Source of the DNA: an uncultured Hyphomicrobiales bacterium
GTDB taxonomy: Bacteria > Pseudomonadota > Alphaproteobacteria > Rhizobiales > Beijerinckiaceae
NCBI GenBank assembly: GCA_903932565.1
Contig: CAIZGQ010000331.1
Location: forward strand, 1 to 9,325
Direction of reading: 5' to 3'
DNA: 9,325 nt
Shown: positions 1 through 4,800 of the stretch, in pieces
Position numbering within the stretch: position 1 is the stretch's first letter
How the letters are laid out: each line of letters opens with the position of its first letter
Made by a program: the position numbers and the translations under genes
The notes under the pieces: generated by a model
Databases searched by the model: none
Told to the model about the DNA's origin: nothing
What the model saw: only the letters and a program-made list of their open reading frames with translations

Positions 1-158
1 GACGCGATTCCACTCATGTTGTGATGTTCGGCCACCCAATAGCGCGTGTAGCCCCAGCGCTCCACGTGCTGGGCAAGGTCCAGCGCATGGGCCAGAGCCT
101 CACGCGGCGTCGAGCCTTCGGTGACGGGCACAAGATCAAGAACAGAAACAGGAAACAT
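1..158 (-). CDS. LLM class flavin-dependent oxidoreductase (luciferase-like monooxygenase), N-terminal part only
   Basis: Reading leftward from an ATG at 156-158, 52 codons are present before the window edge; the C-terminal bulk of the protein (family length about 330 residues) lies outside. The translation starts MFPVSVLDLVPVTEGSTPRE, followed by a helix (ALAHALDLAQHVERWGY) and the segment RYWVAEHHNMSGIA. The pattern LDLVPV-EG-T, then RYW-AEHHN, is the hallmark N-terminus of the bacterial luciferase-like family: the first beta strand and helix of the TIM barrel, then the strand with the His-His pair near the flavin. Such enzymes use FMNH2 or F420 to oxidise organic substrates; the substrate cannot be told from this fragment. 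The start is not certain. A GTG two codons upstream (162-164) is in frame, and only a weak GGA-like ribosome site precedes the ATG. It shares strand with the SDR upstream, from which it is separated by 134 bases, so a loose operon is possible but not shown. Confidence 0.85.
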   Translation of the reverse strand, partial: MFPVSVLDLVPVTEGSTPREALAHALDLAQHVERWGYTRYWVAEHHNMSGIA

Positions 159-218
159 CAGCACAATTCCGGGGGCTCAAGCGTCGTGACGCGTTCCCCT
201 GCCGATATTGGCATGACG

Positions 219-254
219 AGGCATGAGTGCAAGGCAAGGCATGAGCGCAAGGCG
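219..254. repeat. 18-base tandem duplication
   Basis: Two adjacent 18-base units (219-236 and 237-254) match at 16 of 18 positions, differing at 228/246 and 236/254; the common core is GGCATGAG followed by a variable base and GCAAGG. A further partial copy of the core (GGCATGA) lies just before, at 210-216. The repeat is in the non-coding gap between the SDR stop codon and the LLM gene. It may be a slippage duplication or a double binding site; nothing here decides between them. Confidence 0.75.
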
Positions 255-259
255 GTGCG

Positions 260-284
260 GGCAGGGGCTGCCGCTTCCCCTGCC
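260..284 (-). terminator. 8-bp perfect hairpin just downstream of the SDR gene; possible terminator
   Basis: GGCAGGGG at 260-267 is the exact reverse complement of CCCCTGCC at 277-284, leaving a 9-base loop. On the minus strand the hairpin begins 8 bases after the SDR stop codon, which is where a 3' end would be expected. No run of T follows the stem on that strand (the next bases are CGCACCGCC), so it is not a standard intrinsic terminator. It could be a 3'-end protecting hairpin or a processing site. The CCCCTGCC arm occurs again at 196-203, so an alternative, longer pairing with the same G-rich arm is possible. Confidence 0.4.
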
Positions 285-292
285 AAAACATC

Positions 293-1084
293 CTATTTCG
301 TTGCAGGTGCCTCCAGCCGCGCGCCGGACGCGACCCATCCTCCGTCCACCGGAATGATGGCACCAGACACGTAGCGGGCGCTGTCGGATGCCAAAAACAG
401 GCAGACCTGCGCGATATCGTCAGGCGTCCCCATCCGCCGCATGGGCACGGAATTGACCACCATCTGCCGGGCTTGCGGCGTTGGCGCCAAGCGCGCCATG
501 CCTTCCGTGCCATCGATGGGGCCGGGGATGATCGAGTTGACTCGAATGCCTTCCGGTCCCCACTCGATCGCCAGTGTTTTTGTCAGCATATCAACGCCAG
601 CCTTCGCGGCGCAGACGTGAACCTGCCATGCCATCGGAATCACGGCCTGCGGCGCAGATATGTTGATGACGCAGGCGCCGGGTTTTGTGAGATGCGCGTG
701 GGCGGCGCGCATCACGTTGAATGTGCCGAGCAGGTCGATATCGACAACGGATTTGAATCCATTCGGGCTGAGTTGCGCGGCTGCGGCGGGAAAATTACCC
801 GCCGCACCCGACACCAAAACATCAATCGGGCCATGGGCATTTACAAAATGTTCAATGGCTTCAGCCACCAACTTGGCTTCACGCACATCCAGTGCATACC
901 CGTGCGCAGGTCGCCCATCGCGGGACACGTGGAACTTGGCCGCTTCAACCTTGTCCGGGTTTCGGCTGGCCACCGCCAGCCGCGCGCCAGCATTGGCAAA
1001 GCCCTCCGCAATGCCAAGATTGATGCCGCTTGTCCCGCCAAAGACGAAGACGTTCTTGTTTGTCATGTCATAGGAAACACGCAA
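293..1084 (-). CDS. SDR family oxidoreductase, 2,4-dienoyl-CoA reductase-like
   Basis: A 263-residue NAD(P)-dependent short-chain dehydrogenase/reductase with a Rossmann fold. Residues 16-24 form the nucleotide-binding loop (GGTSGINLG). ASRNPDK at 39-45 places an arginine after the second strand, which in this family favours NADP(H). AAGNF at 94-98 replaces the usual NNAG. NIS at 141-143 supplies the conserved serine, and K161 with the NS..PGPI segment at 183-190 follows. The position four before K161, normally the catalytic Tyr of YxxxK, is V157. Loss of this Tyr, the AAGNF motif and the GPI-GTEG loop (188-195) all match the 2,4-dienoyl-CoA reductase branch (DECR/DECR2), which uses other residues; the probable role is in oxidation of unsaturated fatty acids. 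The substrate is inferred. The TTG at 1082-1084 is chosen because AAGGAG lies 6 bases upstream of it. The ATG six codons later (1064-1066, MTNKN) would put that site 24 bases away, so it is less likely. Confidence is high for the family and moderate for the substrate. Confidence 0.92.
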   Translation of the reverse strand: MRVSYDMTNKNVFVFGGTSGINLGIAEGFANAGARLAVASRNPDKVEAAKFHVSRDGRPAHGYALDVREAKLVAEAIEHFVNAHGPIDVLVSGAAGNFPAAAAQLSPNGFKSVVDIDLLGTFNVMRAAHAHLTKPGACVINISAPQAVIPMAWQVHVCAAKAGVDMLTKTLAIEWGPEGIRVNSIIPGPIDGTEGMARLAPTPQARQMVVNSVPMRRMGTPDDIAQVCLFLASDSARYVSGAIIPVDGGWVASGARLEAPATK

Positions 1085-1090
1085 TTGCTT

Positions 1091-1096
1091 CTCCTT
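1091..1096 (-). promoter_or_regulatory. Ribosome binding site deciding a TTG start for the SDR gene
   Basis: On the minus strand AAGGAG stands 6 bases before a TTG codon at 1082-1084, which is ideal spacing. The next in-frame ATG (1064-1066) would have 24 bases of spacing. This supports initiation at TTG and an N-terminus MRVSYDMTNK. Confidence 0.7.
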
Positions 1097-1155
1097 AAAG
1101 GCCCGGCTTAGGCTCACGTTCTCAACTTTGCAAACGCTTGGCTGTGAAATGGCAC

Positions 1156-1170
1156 CCCGCAAAAAGCGGG
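1156..1170 (+). terminator. Short hairpin with A5 loop and CTTTT tail; weak terminator candidate
   Basis: CCCGC (1156-1160), AAAAA, GCGGG (1166-1170) then CTTTTCC. The stem is only 5 bp, but on the plus strand it has the shape of an intrinsic terminator. No plus-strand gene precedes it within view, so any role would be to stop transcription antisense to the SDR region. On the minus strand the same element would sit in the SDR 5' leader, about 70 bases before the start codon. Confidence 0.3.
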
Positions 1171-1235
1171 CTTTTCCTGCGACAGGCGTTTGGCTCGTCT
1201 ACAATGACCGGAGGTGTAAACTCATTGGAGTTCAG

Positions 1236-1250
1236 GCGGGCAGCGCCCGC
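1236..1250. repeat. Perfect 6-bp GC-rich hairpin
   Basis: GCGGGC (1236-1241) and GCCCGC (1245-1250) are exact reverse complements around a 3-base loop AGC, directly abutting the palindrome CGCGGCCGCG (1248-1257). No T run follows on either strand. It may be structural or a protein site; its function is unknown. Confidence 0.5.
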
Positions 1251-1409
1251 GGCCGCGATCGGGAATAACCCTTCGCCGCCGTTTCCGCCTGCAAGCTGTG
1301 GACCGATCCTCCTGTCCCCTCGCTGCATGATTCAGCGTTCATTGAAGGGCCAACGCGGCGCGGCGCGTGACCCTTCGCGGGCAATCTAGAGAACCTTGCA
1401 TGTTCAGGC

Positions 1410-1475
1410 TGCCTCGTCGAGGCACCGGGCGCGGGGCGGACCCCAGCCAGTCCTTGGCTCTCGGTCTTCAAGGAC
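1410..1475 (+). ncRNA. Candidate structured RNA: three consecutive hairpins
   Basis: Three perfect inverted repeats lie head to tail: TGCCTCG-T-CGAGGCA (1410-1424, foldable as a 5-bp stem with a 5-base loop), GGGG-CGGA-CCCC (1433-1444), and GTCCTTG-12 bases-CAAGGAC (1450-1475). The last is followed on the plus strand by AATTTT, a poor but possible termination tail. No protein-coding explanation is convincing here. I cannot match it to a known RNA family. Strand and ends are guesses, since the inverted repeats would fold on either strand; the plus strand is preferred only because of the T run. The first element could instead be a 15-base operator. Chance clustering in GC-rich DNA remains possible. 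Confidence 0.3.
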
Positions 1476-1522
1476 AATTTTCGCGGAAAGTCTTTGAATC
1501 AATGCGTTAGATATGTGCAAGA

Positions 1523-1539
1523 CGAGATGTCTGATCTCG
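1523..1539. repeat. Inverted repeat, operator-like or hairpin
   Basis: CGAGAT (1523-1528) and ATCTCG (1534-1539) are exact reverse complements around the 5-base spacer GTCTG. The size and spacing would suit a dimeric helix-turn-helix regulator, but no regulator gene is in the window and no family-specific consensus is recognised. Confidence 0.45.
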
Positions 1540-1732
1540 CGCAACAAGAACAACCCGCCGACAGGTGAGGCTCTACCTTGCAAAAGCCCGAACATACTGG
1601 CGTTTCACGCGCTGGCTGCAGATCAGGATTAACCATGATTTGGGGCATCGCTCTGGAACGTCCAAGGTTTTGCTCAGGCGCAACACATAAGTCCACGATT
1701 GCAGCCCCAGCATTACTTTACGAAAACCGCGC

Positions 1733-1761
1733 TTGAATTTTTTCTCATTAAATCATTTACT
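1733..1761 (+). promoter_or_regulatory. Possible sigma70-type promoter for the secretion operon
   Basis: TTGAAT (1733-1738) and TTTACT (1756-1761) are separated by 17 bases, each matching 4 of 6 consensus positions, within an AT-rich patch that contrasts with the GC-rich surroundings. Transcription would begin near 1768, giving a leader of about 75 bases that contains the 1775-1802 inverted repeat and the ribosome site. This is the best promoter-like sequence ahead of the large gene, but it is called by eye only. Confidence 0.35.
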
Positions 1762-1774
1762 CAAAAAAGAGGAT

Positions 1775-1802
1775 CGGGCGCGCGGGTAATTTTGGCCGCC
1801 CG
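1775..1802 (+). repeat. GC-rich inverted repeat in the leader of the large exported protein
   Basis: CGGGCG (1775-1780) pairs exactly with CGCCCG (1797-1802) across 16 bases that include an AT-rich loop. CCCGGGCCCCC with TTTT follows (1799-1813). It lies between the proposed promoter and the ribosome site, so it could act as an attenuator or as an RNA stability element. Confidence 0.35.
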
Positions 1803-1831
1803 GGCCCCCTTTTGTTGCGCGATGCGGGACC

Positions 1832-1837
1832 AAAGGA
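1832..1837 (+). promoter_or_regulatory. Ribosome binding site supporting a GTG start
   Basis: AAAGGA lies 6 bases before GTG at 1844-1846. An ATG at 1842, in another frame, opens only a short frame. The next in-frame ATG (codon 20, at 1901) has no ribosome site, so GTG is preferred. Confidence 0.65.
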
Positions 1838-1843
1838 AGACAT

Positions 1844-4800
1844 GTGGACGAGCGTTCGAGGTTTACGAGTTCCAGTTCGAGTCTTTGGCTTCACGAGTCC
1901 ATGGACCGCTCGGACTCTGCGCACGACGCAGCATCCTCGCAGCTTCGTCTGCAATCCGCGCATGCAGACCACATCGTCGTTCAGGATGCTGATCTGCTAT
2001 TTAACGGACGCTACCAGCACCATGGCAGTGATCTGGTCTTAAGCGCGCCTGATGGACGTCGGCTCGTCGTCAAAGATTATTTTCTGATTGATCATCCTGC
2101 GGCGCTTGCCTCAACTGCCGGTGCCACGCTCTCGCCCGATGTTGTGCGTGCGCTCGCGGGGCCCAACGCGCCCGGACAATATGCGCAGGCCGGCGCACCC
2201 GCTCAAGACGGGCAGGTGATTGGCAAAGTCGTCAAGGTCACTGGCGTTGCAAATGTCATTCGCAACGGCGTTTCGATCACGCTGAATCTGGGCGATGCCG
2301 TGTTGAAAGGCGATGTGGTGCAAACCGCACGGGGCGGCGCGCTTGGCATTGGTTTTGTTGATGGCACGGCGTTCAGCTTGAGTTCCAGCGCGCGGATGGT
2401 GCTCAACGATCTCGTGTTTGATGCTGATGGTTCGAACAATTCATCGATGTTCAGCCTTGTGCAAGGGCAGATCTCGTTTGTTGCAGGCCAGATTGCGCAT
2501 ACGGGAACCATGCAGGTGCACACGCCCGTGGCGACCATGGGCATTCGTGGCACGGCCGTGCGTTCAAAGGTTAACGCCGACAATGGCGTCACTGAGTTTT
2601 CTGTGCTGCGCGAACCCAATGGCTACGTCAGCAAGTTTGATTTGTATGATAACGCCACCGGCCAGGTGCTGCGCACGGTCAGCAGCGATCAGACAACAAC
2701 GATTGTGACGCCCAACGGACTTTCGCAAGTCACGATCATAGAAGCGCCCAAAACACCGGATCAAGTTCAGCAAGACGCCAACGCGGTTCGCGACGCATTC
2801 GTTACCTTTAGTTTGACGCCGCAACCGGCCATCGGTCAGCCCAACCCGAATGATCCGAAGAACCCGGTTCCCCTGCAGACGCCGGACCCGCAAAAAGACG
2901 GGTCGTTGCAGCAGCATGGATCAAATACCGGAAGCGTCGGCTCCTCGACCGATGCGGGCACTGTGCATGTCACGTCGAACGAAGTGCCGCTGACGCAGAC
3001 AGCGGTACTCACAAACCCGGTCTTGCCTGGCAGTGGAAGCAGCGACCCGACGCCGCCAACACCGGTGCCAAACACGCTGACATTGCCGTCGGGTCCCGCG
3101 TCCGATCATCTGAAAGACAGCGGCGTCCTGCCTGCGACCATTGATCTTGTTTTCTCGCCCGGTAGCGGCGTCCTGACAGCGAGCGCGTCGTTTACTTTTG
3201 TCGATACGGCGTCAACATTTTCGCATACCGCAAGCGGAACGCTGGCAAACATAGCGCAACTAACGGCCTTGGGCCTCTCGGCAAGCGATATCGCAGCGTT
3301 GCAGGCTGCTCTCAGCGCAGCTGTCGTGCAAGACAGTTACGGGCGCGCGGATGCCACGGGCATTGTCAGCGTTCAATTGGCGTTGCCAACATCCTTGGTC
3401 AGTTTTTTATCGCAGGGACAGACGCTTTCGCTGACCTACGGCATTGTCATTGATGATCATCAACCCACGACAACAATCACGCACGATCAGACGTTTGTTA
3501 TCACCGGCACGAACAGCGCACCGTTTTTTGATGTTGTCTCATCGAGCGCTTCGCTCACTGAACGCGCGAACCTGACAGGATCGCTCGCAACTGATTCAAC
3601 CAGTGGCACGCTGGCGTTTCACGATGTCAATCTTAACGACACGCACCAGGCCACGACGACGTTGACCTCAGTTGTCTTCCTGGAAAATGGGACGAAGGTT
3701 GACATCACGAACAGCGCGAAGGCAGCACTCGAACCGTTGATCAGCGTCAACGGCATCGACAGTACAGGCACGGGCACGGGCAGCCTGACCTGGACATTTG
3801 CGGCGCAAGACAAGGCGTTTGATTTTCTGGGCGCTGGCGAGAAGCTGGATCTCACGTACACGATTGGTCTTGCCGACGGATATCAAGGTAGCGCAACGAC
3901 GCAAGTTAAGATCGAAATCGTCGGCAGCAATGACGTGCCGGTCGTCTCATCGACGTCCACCGTGACGGGTGCCATCACGGAAGCTTCTGGCACTACGGGC
4001 TCGAGCGCACCGGACATGGCCTCGGGCCTCATCACGTTCACCGATGCCGACATCAATGATCATCACCTTTTTTCCAGTACCCTGACCGACGCGACATTGT
4101 CGGACGGCAGCACGTTATCATCTGATCTGTTCACCATTCTTAGGTCCGCTTTCACTTTCTCTGGCTCCGACAATTCCCTAACTGTAGCAGGCCAAGTCAA
4201 CTGGCAGTTTTCTGCTGCAGATTCCAATTTCGATTTTCTAACCGCTGGCGAAACGCTGACGCTGACTTATGCAGTCGGCATCAATGACGGGCATGGTGGG
4301 TCCGTGTCACAGCCTGTCACCATCGTTGTGACGGGGACGAATGACGCGCCGAGCGTTGTGCACCAAATTCAGGATCAATCTGTCGATAGTGCGGTGCCCT
4401 TCAGCTATGTGGTTCCAGCCAACACCTTCGCAGATGTCGATAGCACAGGCCTGGTTTATTCAACGAGCACCTTGCCGGCGTGGCTCCACTTTAACGCCAC
4501 GACGCACACGTTTTCAGGAACACCTGGTGTCAATGACGGCGGCATTGTTCCAATTAGCGTCTTCGCGACCGATCCCCAGGGCGCGTCAACGTCGGACACT
4601 TTCAACCTAGATATACCGTTGACTTTGACGGGTGGAAGCGGCGCCGACACTTTGACGGGCGGCCCATTGAACGACACGATCTCTGGCGGTCTTGGCAACG
4701 ACATTCTGTTGGGCGGAGCCGGAAACGATACCATTTATGGAGATAACTACGGCCAATACGGGCCCGCACCGACCGCTCGATTCCAGCTGAGCGCGGTCGC

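Larger units (their letters stand above)
1097..1843. other. Long divergent intergenic region without a convincing gene
   Basis: Between the leftward SDR and the rightward secretion operon there is a stretch of about 750 bases in which no open frame has both a recognisable protein and credible initiation signals. The only frame with a good ribosome site (GGAGGT at 1210-1215 before a TTG at 1225) encodes 54 proline- and alanine-rich residues of no known type. The region holds several perfect inverted repeats (1156-1170, 1236-1250, 1410-1424, 1433-1444, 1450-1475, 1523-1539, 1775-1802), a NotI-type palindrome CGCGGCCGCG at 1248-1257, and a possible promoter near 1733-1761. It most likely contains the promoters of both divergent units and perhaps a small RNA. 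Confidence 0.7.

Noticed and set aside
473..1111. 212-codon open frame on the plus strand
   Set aside because: It is antisense to the SDR gene, which has clear family motifs throughout; the plus-strand product resembles no protein I recognise.
1225..1389. Small plus-strand frame with TTG start after GGAGGT (1210-1215) and TACAAT at 1200-1205
   Set aside because: The 54-residue product is Pro/Ala/Arg-rich and unrecognised, and no good -35 element stands at the right distance from TACAAT. Signals of this quality occur by chance.
1404..1595. Minus-strand 63-codon frame in the intergenic region
   Set aside because: No ribosome site or recognisable protein, and it overlaps the hairpin cluster, which explains the sequence better.
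4120..4260. Local change in codon use inside the third VCBS repeat (more TCC, TCT, ACT, CTA, AGG)
   Set aside because: The stretch is short, in frame and fits the repeat domain. The shift could be sampling noise, and no junction or homologous donor is visible.
3119..4351. Possible recent DNA-level tandem duplication of the VCBS units
   Set aside because: The three copies are well diverged in nucleotide and protein sequence; only the strand signatures are shared, so the duplication is old or the units were gained separately.
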